Assembly: GCA_900549455.1 (NCBI GenBank)
Contig: UROM01000107.1
Coordinates: forward strand, 1-6,110
Direction of reading: 5' to 3'
DNA length: 6,110 nucleotides
Source of the DNA: an uncultured Collinsella sp.
GTDB lineage: Bacteria > Actinomycetota > Coriobacteriia > Coriobacteriales > Coriobacteriaceae
This document shows, piece after piece, positions 1 to 5,308 of this stretch. Position 1 is the first letter of the stretch, and every line of letters starts with the position of its first letter. The translations under genes and the position numbers were made by a program. The notes below the pieces were generated by a model. That model did no database searches. It was not told where the DNA came from and was given only the letters and a program-made list of their open reading frames with translations.

Positions 1-48
1 CGAGATGCTCAGGAGTCTCGTGGGCTCGGAGATGTGTATAAGAGACAG
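1..48 (+). other. Nextera i7 sequencing adapter (artefact)
   Basis: This is not genomic sequence. It reads as the end of the Illumina P7 oligo (CGAGAT), an 8-base i7 index (GCTCAGGA), the Nextera read-2 stem GTCTCGTGGGCTCGG, and the Tn5 mosaic end whose reverse complement is CTGTCTCTTATACACATCT. It is an exact reverse complement of 6062-6109. Genomic sequence starts at 49. Translation through it adds the spurious peptide MYKRQ in front of the Ffh fragment. Confidence 0.98.
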
Positions 49-300
49 GTCAATAGCCTTATGAAGCAGTGGGGCGAGATGAACAAGATGATGGGCCGCA
101 TGCGCACGATGGCCAATCAGGCGCAGGCCGGCGGCAAGAAGGGCAAGAAGGGTAAGAAGGGCAAAAAGATGCGCATGCCCAATATTCCCGGTTTGGATGC
201 CATGGGTCTGGGCGGCATGGGTGGCCTGGGAACGGGCGGTCCCAAGTCCGATATGGAGCTGCTGCGCCAGATGGAAGCGCAGATGCGTAATAAGAAGTAA
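49..300 (+). CDS. ffh: Signal recognition particle protein Ffh, C-terminal fragment
   Basis: This is the last 83 codons of Ffh, the SRP54-type GTPase that binds 4.5S RNA and delivers nascent membrane and secretory proteins to FtsY and the Sec translocon. Only the end of the methionine-rich M domain is present. The opening residues VNSLMKQWGEMNKMMGRM align by eye with the VNxLLKQFxxMxxMMxxM helix of bacterial Ffh, which helps bind 4.5S RNA and the signal peptide. A basic GKKGKKGKKGKK run follows, then a Met/Gly-rich tail ending in RNKK. The NG GTPase domain lies off the contig. The 5' end is cut by the adapter at 49 and the reading frame runs open into the adapter, so no true start exists here. 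A strong hairpin after the stop suggests ffh ends its transcript. The Lys/Gly and Met-Gly composition is typical of the family and is not a sign of damage. Confidence 0.9.
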   Translation, partial: VNSLMKQWGEMNKMMGRMRTMANQAQAGGKKGKKGKKGKKMRMPNIPGLDAMGLGGMGGLGTGGPKSDMELLRQMEAQMRNKK

Positions 301-364
301 CGACTGGTTGAGTCGTGTATGGCGAAGGCCGCCTGGATCGTATTCCGGGCGGCCTTCGCCGTTT
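301..364 (+). terminator. Hairpin terminator after ffh
   Basis: A small hairpin directly follows the ffh stop (CGACT 301-305 with AGTCG 311-315). A large one comes next: 321-333 (GGCGAAGGCCGCC) is a perfect complement of 348-360. The stem extends inward to 337/344 with one G-U pair, giving about 17 bp and a 6-nt loop. Only a short T run (GTTTG) follows, so termination strength is uncertain. The position between convergent genes supports a terminator. It may also stop transcription arriving from the opposite gene, although no T run lies on that side. Confidence 0.7.
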
Positions 365-416
365 GCTCGAAGCTTGTTGCGCGTGTGGAAGCATGCTGAC
401 GTCGAAGTGCTTGCCG

Positions 417-845
417 CTAATGGCAGCCGCAGCCCTCGTGCCCGTCGTGCTCGTGATGGCCGTGGCAGCTGCAGGACTCGCCATGTTCATGGGCGTGGCC
501 GTGGTCATGGCCGTGGCAGCCGCACGTGGCCTCGCCGTTCTGTGCGAGCGTGCCGGCAATGAGGGCCTCGACGCAGGCGTCGCAGCTGCCTTGGGCGCCG
601 GCATAGACCGTGATGCCGGCCTGGGCGAGCGCGTTGATGGCGCCGCCGCCGATACCGCCGCAGATGAGCGTGTCAACGCCACCGTTGGCAAGCAGGCCCG
701 CCAGGGCGCCGTGACCGGTGCCGCCGGTGCCTACGACCTGCTCGTTGAGCACCTTGCCGTCCTGGATGTCGTAGATCTTGAACTGCTCGCTGCGGCCAAA
801 GTGCATAAAGATGTTGCCGTTGTCGTATGTCGTTGCCACTCTCAT
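417..845 (-). CDS. Possible internally initiated NifX-like domain product (alternative start)
   Basis: This alternative product is nested in frame in the preceding gene. At residue 113 there is an ATG (843-845) preceded by AAAGGAGG (854-861) at an 8-base gap, a textbook ribosome site. It falls exactly at the beginning of the NifX/NifB-like domain (MRVATTYDNGNIFMHFG). Initiation here would yield a 142-residue protein with the cluster-binding domain and the His/Cys tail but no DNA-binding domain. The linker just before it (PITTTTAAWPAKEVDT) looks like former intergenic sequence read through in frame. Either both long and short forms are made, or the long form is a recent read-through of two formerly separate genes. 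Confidence 0.5.
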   Translation of the reverse strand: MRVATTYDNGNIFMHFGRSEQFKIYDIQDGKVLNEQVVGTGGTGHGALAGLLANGGVDTLICGGIGGGAINALAQAGITVYAGAQGSCDACVEALIAGTLAQNGEATCGCHGHDHGHAHEHGESCSCHGHHEHDGHEGCGCH

Positions 846-1181
846 GGTGTCGACCTCCTTTGCTGGCCATGCGGCCGTCGTCGTGGTGATGGGGGAGTAT
901 GCGATATTGCCGCCCTCGATACGCAGTACCCGACCGTTGACCAGCGCGTTTGCCACCTTGCGATGTGCGCGGCTGCAGATGGCCGCCACGGTGGCGCGAG
1001 CGATACCCATTTGCTGGGCGACGGCCTCCTGATTGAGGCTTTCTAGGTCGCATAGGCGTAGGACTTCGAGCTCGTCGACCGTCATCTCGATGGCGTCTCC
1101 GCTGGCAAGGCCGTCGGGGGTAAAGCCGCGATATTCGGGGATGATCCCAACGCGGCGTAATTTTTCTCGTCTTCCTGCCAT
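417..1181 (-). CDS. DUF134 HTH / NifX-NifB-like cluster-binding fusion with His-Cys tail
   Basis: The 254-residue protein has three parts. Residues 1-95 match the DUF134 family by eye: GRREKLRRVG, the MTVDELEVLRLCDLESLNQEA segment, a helix-turn-helix-like QEAVAQQMGIARATVAAICS, and VNGRVLRIEGG. Residues 113-215 are a NifX/NifB-type domain (dinitrogenase iron-molybdenum cofactor family): MRVATTYDNGNIFMHFG, then DTLICGGIGGGAINAL and GITVYAGAQGSCDACVEALI. Residues 220-254 are a metal-binding tail with 12 His and 6 Cys, including three CxCH motifs. The start at 1181 has AAGGAGG four bases upstream. Families of this kind bind Fe-S or Fe-Mo clusters or their precursors, and DUF134 is predicted to bind DNA. 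The combination suggests a cytoplasmic metal- or redox-responsive regulator or metallocluster carrier; that role is inference. No nitrogenase genes are nearby. The gene is convergent to ffh and divergent from thyA. An internal start with its own ribosome site lies at the domain junction. Confidence 0.85.
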   Translation of the reverse strand: MAGRREKLRRVGIIPEYRGFTPDGLASGDAIEMTVDELEVLRLCDLESLNQEAVAQQMGIARATVAAICSRAHRKVANALVNGRVLRIEGGNIAYSPITTTTAAWPAKEVDTMRVATTYDNGNIFMHFGRSEQFKIYDIQDGKVLNEQVVGTGGTGHGALAGLLANGGVDTLICGGIGGGAINALAQAGITVYAGAQGSCDACVEALIAGTLAQNGEATCGCHGHDHGHAHEHGESCSCHGHHEHDGHEGCGCH

Positions 1182-1195
1182 ACATCCTCCTTATC

Positions 1196-1207
1196 TGACA
1201 TATGTCA
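1196..1207. promoter_or_regulatory. Palindromic candidate operator 1 (TGACATATGTCA)
   Basis: This is a perfect 12-bp palindrome just upstream of the ribosome site of the DUF134-NifX gene. It lies downstream of the predicted minus-strand -10 box, roughly over the expected transcription start, where a bound repressor would block transcription. A second copy with one mismatch lies at 1249-1260. Confidence 0.55.
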
Positions 1208-1212
1208 ACAAT

Positions 1213-1240
1213 AGAATAGCGCGCGAGCGGAACTGTGCAA
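1213..1240 (-). promoter_or_regulatory. Predicted promoter of the DUF134-NifX gene
   Basis: On the minus strand a TTGCAC box (plus 1235-1240) and a TATTCT box (plus 1213-1218) are separated by 16 bases. The -10 matches consensus at 4 of 6 bases and the -35 at 3 of 6. It sits between the two palindromes, which adds some support. Confidence 0.4.
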
Positions 1241-1248
1241 GGTATTCT

Positions 1249-1260
1249 TGGCATATGTCA
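1249..1260. promoter_or_regulatory. Palindromic candidate operator 2 (TGGCATATGTCA)
   Basis: This near-copy of the 1196-1207 palindrome has a single A-to-G change. It lies upstream of the predicted minus-strand -35 box and about 90 bases before the thyA start. The two copies are 53 bp apart, close to five helical turns, so a regulator could bind both on the same DNA face. Confidence 0.45.
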
Positions 1261-1307
1261 GAAATTGAGGGCTTATGTTTGGACTGTGGGGCCGCGTTCG
1301 CCTGGGC

Positions 1308-1313
1308 TACAAT
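1308..1313 (+). promoter_or_regulatory. Possible thyA -10 box (TACAAT)
   Basis: TACAAT matches the sigma-70 type -10 at 5 of 6 bases and lies 34 bases before the thyA start codon. No good -35 box is present at 17 bases (TGTGGG); TTGGAC at 1279-1284 is too far away. The assignment is tentative. Confidence 0.35.
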
Positions 1314-1347
1314 GAATCTCGCTTATAGCCGACTGACAGGAGGGTCA

Positions 1348-2196
1348 ATGAGCAAAGCTGATCAGCAGTTTGTAGCCATGTGCCGCGATATTCTGGACCA
1401 TGGCACCACCACCGAGGGTCAAAAGGTCCGACCGGTGTGGGAGGACGGCACCCCTGCCTATACCATTAAAAATTTTGGCGTTACGGCTCGCTACGACCTG
1501 CGTGAGGAGTTCCCCGCGCTCACTCTACGCCGTACGGCGCTTAAGTCTGCCATGGACGAGATCTTATGGATCTATCAAAAGAAGTCCAATAACGTCCATG
1601 ACCTCAACAGCCATATTTGGGACGAGTGGGCCGACGAGACCGGCTCCATCGGCAAGGCGTACGGGTACCAGATTGGCCAGAAGAGCCATTATGCCGAGGG
1701 CGATTTCGACCAGATGGACCGCGTGCTGTACGATCTTAAGCACACGCCGTACAGTCGCCGCATCATGACGAACACCTATGTGTTTAGCGACCTGTCCGAG
1801 ATGCACCTGTATCCGTGCGCTTACAGCGTGACCTATAACGTCACGCAGCGTCCGCAGGACGACAAGCCGACGCTCAACATGATTCTCAACCAGCGTAGCC
1901 AGGATATTTTGGCCGCGAACAACTGGAATGTGTGCCAGTACGCTATTTTGCTGATGATGGTCGCGCAGTCGGTCGATATGATTCCCGGCGAGCTGCTGCA
2001 TGTGATTGCCGATGCCCACATTTACGACCGTCATGTCGATATCGTCCGTGAACTTATCGAGCGTCCGCAGTTTGCGGCGCCCAAGGTAACGCTTAACCCC
2101 GACGTGCATGACTTCTATGCGTTTACGACCGACGACCTGATCGTGGAGGGCTACGAGCACGGCCCGCAGGTCAAGAACATCCCCATTGCGGTGTAG
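1348..2196 (+). CDS. thyA: Thymidylate synthase ThyA
   Basis: Cytoplasmic folate-dependent thymidylate synthase of 282 residues, converting dUMP and methylene-tetrahydrofolate to dTMP and dihydrofolate. Visible landmarks are the catalytic glutamate region DEILWIYQ (E71), SRR at 136-138 for dUMP phosphate, the nucleophile C157 in LYPCAYS, NQRSQD at 181-186, N194 in NNWNVCQY, and DAHIYDRH with H224 and Y226. The C-terminus ends NIPIAV, like the conserved family end. The residue after the nucleophile is Ala, where E. coli-type enzymes have His; this matches the divergent ThyA branch known from Clostridia and relatives. The start at 1348 is chosen for AGGAGG at 1338-1343; the frame is open further upstream but without ribosome sites and antisense to another gene. 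The folA start lies nine bases after the stop, so the two are probably co-transcribed. Confidence 0.95.
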   Translation: MSKADQQFVAMCRDILDHGTTTEGQKVRPVWEDGTPAYTIKNFGVTARYDLREEFPALTLRRTALKSAMDEILWIYQKKSNNVHDLNSHIWDEWADETGSIGKAYGYQIGQKSHYAEGDFDQMDRVLYDLKHTPYSRRIMTNTYVFSDLSEMHLYPCAYSVTYNVTQRPQDDKPTLNMILNQRSQDILAANNWNVCQYAILLMMVAQSVDMIPGELLHVIADAHIYDRHVDIVRELIERPQFAAPKVTLNPDVHDFYAFTTDDLIVEGYEHGPQVKNIPIAV

Positions 2197-2205
2197 GTGA
2201 CGCTC

Positions 2206-2724
2206 ATGACGTGTAAGCTATCTGCTATCGTCGCCGTGTGTGACGACTGGGGCATTGGGTGCGAGGGCGACATGGTGGTGTCCAATCGCGCCGACATGCG
2301 CCATTTTGTGGCATGCACCAAAGGTTGCCCGGTCATTATGGGGCGCAAGACGCTGCTGAGTTTTCCTGGTGGGCGTCCGCTCAAGAACCGCCGCAATATC
2401 GTGCTTACCCGCGACGAGGATTTTGTGGTCGAGGGCGTCGACGTGGTGCATAGTATCGACGAGGCGCTCGCCGCGGTTGCCGATGAGCCCGTTGCGTGGG
2501 TGATCGGCGGCGGCGATGTCTATCGGCAATTTTTGCCGTACTGCGTGGAGGCCGAGGTCACGCATAACCACTGCGTCCATCCCGTGGACACGTATTTTCC
2601 CAATTTGGATGCCGATCCTGCATGGGAAGTTTCGCGGGCTGGCGGTGTTGCCACGATTGCCGCGGGCGAGGGTGATGAGGGTCTCGATTATGAGTTCGTG
2701 ACATATCGTCGCGTTGAGGCGTGA
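2206..2724 (+). CDS. folA: Dihydrofolate reductase
   Basis: A 172-residue NADPH-dependent dihydrofolate reductase that regenerates tetrahydrofolate from the dihydrofolate made by ThyA. Landmarks are LSAIVAVCDDWGIG at the N-terminus, the active-site acid D30 in NRADMRHF, PVIMGRKT at 42-49, R62 in NRRNIVLTR, the NADPH-binding VIGGGDVYRQF at 99-109, and THNHC..DTYFP near 119-132. The position of the usual Met20-loop Trp (E. coli W22) is Val25; similar substitutions occur in DHFRs of gut Firmicutes. The ATG at 2206 is preferred because AGGTGA (overlapping the thyA stop) lies five bases upstream; a GTG at 2197 abuts the stop and has no ribosome site of its own. Translational coupling with thyA is likely. 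The C-terminal region (about 140-165) is less conserved. Confidence 0.92.
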   Translation: MTCKLSAIVAVCDDWGIGCEGDMVVSNRADMRHFVACTKGCPVIMGRKTLLSFPGGRPLKNRRNIVLTRDEDFVVEGVDVVHSIDEALAAVADEPVAWVIGGGDVYRQFLPYCVEAEVTHNHCVHPVDTYFPNLDADPAWEVSRAGGVATIAAGEGDEGLDYEFVTYRRVEA

Positions 2725-2768
2725 ATCGCCTAGCGTGAACGGTATTATCGGGTTGATTGAATGCATGG

Positions 2769-2793
2769 GGCGGCGCTTCGCGTCGCCTCGTTT
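2769..2793 (+). terminator. Intrinsic terminator after thyA-folA
   Basis: GGCGGCGC (2769-2776) pairs with GCGTCGCC (2780-2787) around a TTC loop, with one G-U pair. The sequence TCGTTT follows. It lies 44 bases after the folA stop and before the next gene, so it probably closes the thyA-folA transcript. Confidence 0.65.
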
Positions 2794-2795
2794 GG

Positions 2796-2801
2796 TATAG
2801 A
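2796..2801 (+). promoter_or_regulatory. Possible -10 box for the RNA methyltransferase gene
   Basis: TATAGA (4 of 6 bases of the -10 consensus) follows the terminator and precedes the start codon by 32 bases. No convincing -35 is visible because that position falls in the terminator stem. Confidence 0.25.
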
Positions 2802-2833
2802 TGTGCTGTTAAGAAGGGTGCGGGCTGGCTGCT

Positions 2834-3748
2834 ATGACTGATGCCGTTGAGGTTCTGCGAATCGATTCGCTTACGGATGAGCGGCTCGACGCCTACGTGC
2901 GACTGACCGAGCGCGAGCTTCGCTGCGTGCTGGAGCCCCAAAAGGGTATCTTTATCGCTGAGAGTGCCAAGGTTATCGAGCGCGCGGTGCGTGCCGGATA
3001 CCAGCCGGTGAGCTTTCTTTTGGGCGAACGCTGGCTTGATCAGATGATGCCGCTGTTTGAGTGCCTGGTTGTGCGCGAGGGCGCAGGTCCGGTTCCTGTG
3101 TTCGTTGCCTCCATGGAGCTCATGGAGCAATTGACGGGCTTTAACGTGACGCGCGGCGCGCTCGCGGCGTTTCGTCGCCCGCGGCAGATTCCGGTTGATG
3201 AGTTTCTCGACGGCGTCGTCGAGGCGGCGGGGGAGCGTCCGGTGCGTGTGTGCGTGCTCGAGGGCATTGTCGACCATACCAATGTGGGCGCGATTTTCCG
3301 TTCGGCGGCCGCATTGAACGTTGACGGTATTTTGGTCAGCCCTACGTGCTGCGACCCGCTGTACCGTCGCTCGGCCCGCGTGAGCATGGGCACGGTGTTT
3401 CAGGTGCCGTGGACGCGTATTGGCAGCGAGGCTCGTGTGTGGCCGCACGATGGCCTGGCGGCACTGCACGAAGCCGGTTTTTCCTGTGCTGCCATGGCAT
3501 TGACGGACGATTCCGTATCGCTGGACGATCCCGTGCTGCAGGAGATTGACCGCCTGGCAATCTTTATGGGTACCGAGGGTGCCGGCCTGGGTGCCAAGAC
3601 TATCGCGGGCTGCGACCGGGCCGTGCGCATTCCGATGGCGCACGGGGTCGATTCGCTTAACGTGGCAGCGGCGAGTGCCGTCGCCTTTTGGCAGCTGTGC
3701 CCGCACGTGAGTAATGAGTACCACTACCAGCCGGGGCTGTATCACTAG
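2834..3748 (+). CDS. SpoU/TrmH-family RNA 2'-O-methyltransferase
   Basis: A 304-residue SAM-dependent methyltransferase of the SPOUT (SpoU/TrmH) class that would methylate a ribose 2'-hydroxyl in rRNA or tRNA. The C-terminal catalytic half shows the three family motifs: motif 1 VDHTNVGAIFRSAAAL (146-161) with N150 and R156, motif 2 FMGTEGAGL (244-252), and motif 3 VRIPMAHGVDSLNVAAASAVAFW (264-286), which forms the trefoil-knot SAM pocket. The N-terminal part (LTERELRCVLEPQKGIFIAESAKVIERAV) resembles the substrate-binding domain seen in RlmB- and TsnR-like members. The exact target base cannot be told from sequence alone. ATG 2834 is the first start in the frame after a stop-free stretch; its nearest ribosome-like site (AAGAAGGG, 2811-2818) is about 15 bases away, so initiation may be weak. 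It follows the thyA-folA terminator and probably has its own promoter. Confidence 0.88.
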   Translation: MTDAVEVLRIDSLTDERLDAYVRLTERELRCVLEPQKGIFIAESAKVIERAVRAGYQPVSFLLGERWLDQMMPLFECLVVREGAGPVPVFVASMELMEQLTGFNVTRGALAAFRRPRQIPVDEFLDGVVEAAGERPVRVCVLEGIVDHTNVGAIFRSAAALNVDGILVSPTCCDPLYRRSARVSMGTVFQVPWTRIGSEARVWPHDGLAALHEAGFSCAAMALTDDSVSLDDPVLQEIDRLAIFMGTEGAGLGAKTIAGCDRAVRIPMAHGVDSLNVAAASAVAFWQLCPHVSNEYHYQPGLYH

Positions 3749-3805
3749 GCAGATAGTTCGCACCGGGCTCTTATTCGGGGTGTTTCGGTCGACGCCGGTC
3801 GGTGC

Positions 3806-3811
3806 TAAGCT
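3806..3811 (+). promoter_or_regulatory. Weak candidate -10 for the MATE gene
   Basis: TGCTAAGCT in the 125-base gap resembles an extended -10 (TGn followed by TAnnnT). The -35 position (TTTCGG, 3783-3788) is poor. The rest of the gap holds no other clear signal. Confidence 0.2.
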
Positions 3812-3873
3812 GGTATTGGCGTTGGCCTTAATTTGCTGTTTTGTCGGTTGACGTGCGCTTTTGGGGAGGGCGT

Positions 3874-5223
3874 GTGGCTAAGAAATCTACGGCTATCGAT
3901 GTAACGCAGGGTGTTATTTGGCAGCAGCTGCTTTCGCTGTGCGTTCCCATCTTTTTTAGTTCGTTTTTTCAGCAGGCCTACACGCTCATCGGTACGTATA
4001 TCGTCGGCCAGTTTGGCGGCAAACTCGCACTGGGTGGCATTCAAGCCACGATGGTGCTTACCGAGCTCTGCATTGGCTTTTGCGTTGGCGTTGGCGCCGG
4101 CTGCGCGGTCATTACCGGTCAGTATTTTGGCCAGCACGATGATGAGCGGCTGAGTCGTTCGGTCCATACGGCCATGACGCTCGCGTTGGTGGGCGGTATC
4201 GTTTTCTCGATTCTTGGCATAGTGTTCGTTGAGCCCATGCTGGTGCTTATGAACACGCCGCATGAACTGTTGGCCGAGGGCGTGGCATATGCTCGTTGCT
4301 ATTTTGCCGCCATGGTTGCGGCGCTGCTGCTCAATATGGGAACGGCACTGCTGCGCGCCGTGGGCGACACGCGCGGGCCTGCTGTGATTATCGCTTCCGG
4401 CTGCCTTGTTAATGCGGTGCTGGATGTCATCTTCGTTGCCGTGCTTCATATGGAGGCTCTGGGCTGCGGTATCGCGGTGGCACTGACCATTTGCTCTAAC
4501 GCCACGATGATCGTGATTCGTATGATGCACGCACCGGGTGCGTGGCGGCTTTCACTGTCCAAACTCGGCATTGATCCTGGCATTTGCAAGAGCATGATCT
4601 CGTGTGGTCTGCCGCTTGGCTTTCAGTCTGCTGCGTATTCGATTTCCAACGTTTTGATTCAGGTGTCGGTCAATTCGTTTGGTGCCGATGTCACCACGGC
4701 GTGGGGTCTTTCGGGCCGCTTGGATGGCATCGTCTGGATGGTTACCGAGGCGCTTGGCGTGTCGATCACCACGTTCTCGGCACAGAACTTTGGCGCGCGC
4801 AACTACGAGCGCATGCGCAAGGGCTACCATACGTCGCTCGTGCTGTCGTTTATGCTCATTGGCGGCCTGTCTGCCGTGCTGCTGGTGTTCTCGGGTCCGT
4901 TGTCGCGTCTGTTTGTCGACGATGCTTCGATTTCGGCGTACACCACGACGATTCTTCATTTCATCGCGCCGTTCTACGCGATCTTCTCGATTATCGAGAA
5001 CGCGTCGGGCTCCATTCGTGGTGCCGGCGTGAGCTTGCAGCCCATGCTGCTCACGATTTTTGGCACCGTCGTGCTCAGGGTGATCTGGGTGTTTGCGATT
5101 ATGCCGTTCGATCCGTCGCTTGAGCACCTGCTGCTGGTCTACCCTGTAACCTGGCTCATCACCGCCACGATGTTCACCATCTACCACCATAGCGGCAACT
5201 GGCTCGGCCGCGCCACCGCCTAA
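3874..5223 (+). CDS. MATE-family multidrug/toxin efflux transporter
   Basis: A 449-residue integral membrane protein of the MATE family, which exports drugs or metabolites using a Na+ or H+ gradient. It has about 12 hydrophobic segments in two homologous halves. Recognisable family features are GVIWQQLLSLCVPIFFSSFFQQAYTL at the N-terminus, the loop LLRAVGDTRGPAVII (about 159-173) with the conserved GDTR, and the second-half counterparts AQNFGARNYERMRKG (about 303-317) and GSIRGAGVSLQPML. Length is normal for MATE. The start is GTG 3874, chosen because GGGGAGGG (3863-3870) lies just upstream with the same close spacing as thyA; an upstream TTG at 3841 has no ribosome site. Substrate cannot be predicted. 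The gene appears monocistronic: 125 bases separate it from the methyltransferase gene, and it converges on cobO. Confidence 0.92.
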   Translation: MAKKSTAIDVTQGVIWQQLLSLCVPIFFSSFFQQAYTLIGTYIVGQFGGKLALGGIQATMVLTELCIGFCVGVGAGCAVITGQYFGQHDDERLSRSVHTAMTLALVGGIVFSILGIVFVEPMLVLMNTPHELLAEGVAYARCYFAAMVAALLLNMGTALLRAVGDTRGPAVIIASGCLVNAVLDVIFVAVLHMEALGCGIAVALTICSNATMIVIRMMHAPGAWRLSLSKLGIDPGICKSMISCGLPLGFQSAAYSISNVLIQVSVNSFGADVTTAWGLSGRLDGIVWMVTEALGVSITTFSAQNFGARNYERMRKGYHTSLVLSFMLIGGLSAVLLVFSGPLSRLFVDDASISAYTTTILHFIAPFYAIFSIIENASGSIRGAGVSLQPMLLTIFGTVVLRVIWVFAIMPFDPSLEHLLLVYPVTWLITATMFTIYHHSGNWLGRATA

Positions 5224-5307
5224 TGATCCGTATGAGACGGAGGAAAACGGATCATTTCTCTCCGTCTTGATGTCGATGATCCGTTTTCCTCCGTCCCCTT
5301 TGGATCA
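5223..5307. repeat. Interlocking inverted repeats between convergent genes
   Basis: A 20-bp arm GACGGAGGAAAACGGATCAT (5236-5255) has a perfect inverted copy at 5276-5295, with a 20-base loop. Parts of the arms recur: ATGATCCGT at 5223-5231 can pair instead with ACGGATCAT at 5247-5255; AGACGGAG at 5235-5242 can pair with CTCCGTCT at 5260-5267; GGATCA at 5302-5307 can pair with TGATCC at 5277-5282. Mutually exclusive hairpins are therefore possible. The placement between convergent MATE and cobO genes suggests a bidirectional terminator or a dispersed palindromic repeat element. Confidence 0.8.
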
Positions 5308-5308
5308 A

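Noticed and set aside
315..1046. Long plus-strand open frame opposite the DUF134-NifX gene
   Set aside because: It is antisense to a well-supported gene, low in complexity (Ala/Val-rich), has no ribosome site, and includes the ffh terminator hairpin.
1255..1347. Upstream in-frame starts extending thyA (for example ATG 1255)
   Set aside because: There is no ribosome site, it would begin within the palindrome, and the extra residues match nothing in ThyA; ATG 1348 has AGGAGG.
3762..3785. Possible terminator after the RNA methyltransferase gene
   Set aside because: CACC...GGTG pairs for only four bases before mismatches, so it is not supported as a terminator.
3841..3873. TTG 3841 as the MATE start
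   Set aside because: No ribosome site lies before it, whereas GTG 3874 has GGGGAGGG just upstream and gives a normal MATE N-terminus.
4281..4295. A third TGGCATATG motif inside the MATE gene
   Set aside because: Only one half of the palindrome is kept and it lies in coding sequence, so chance is the better explanation.
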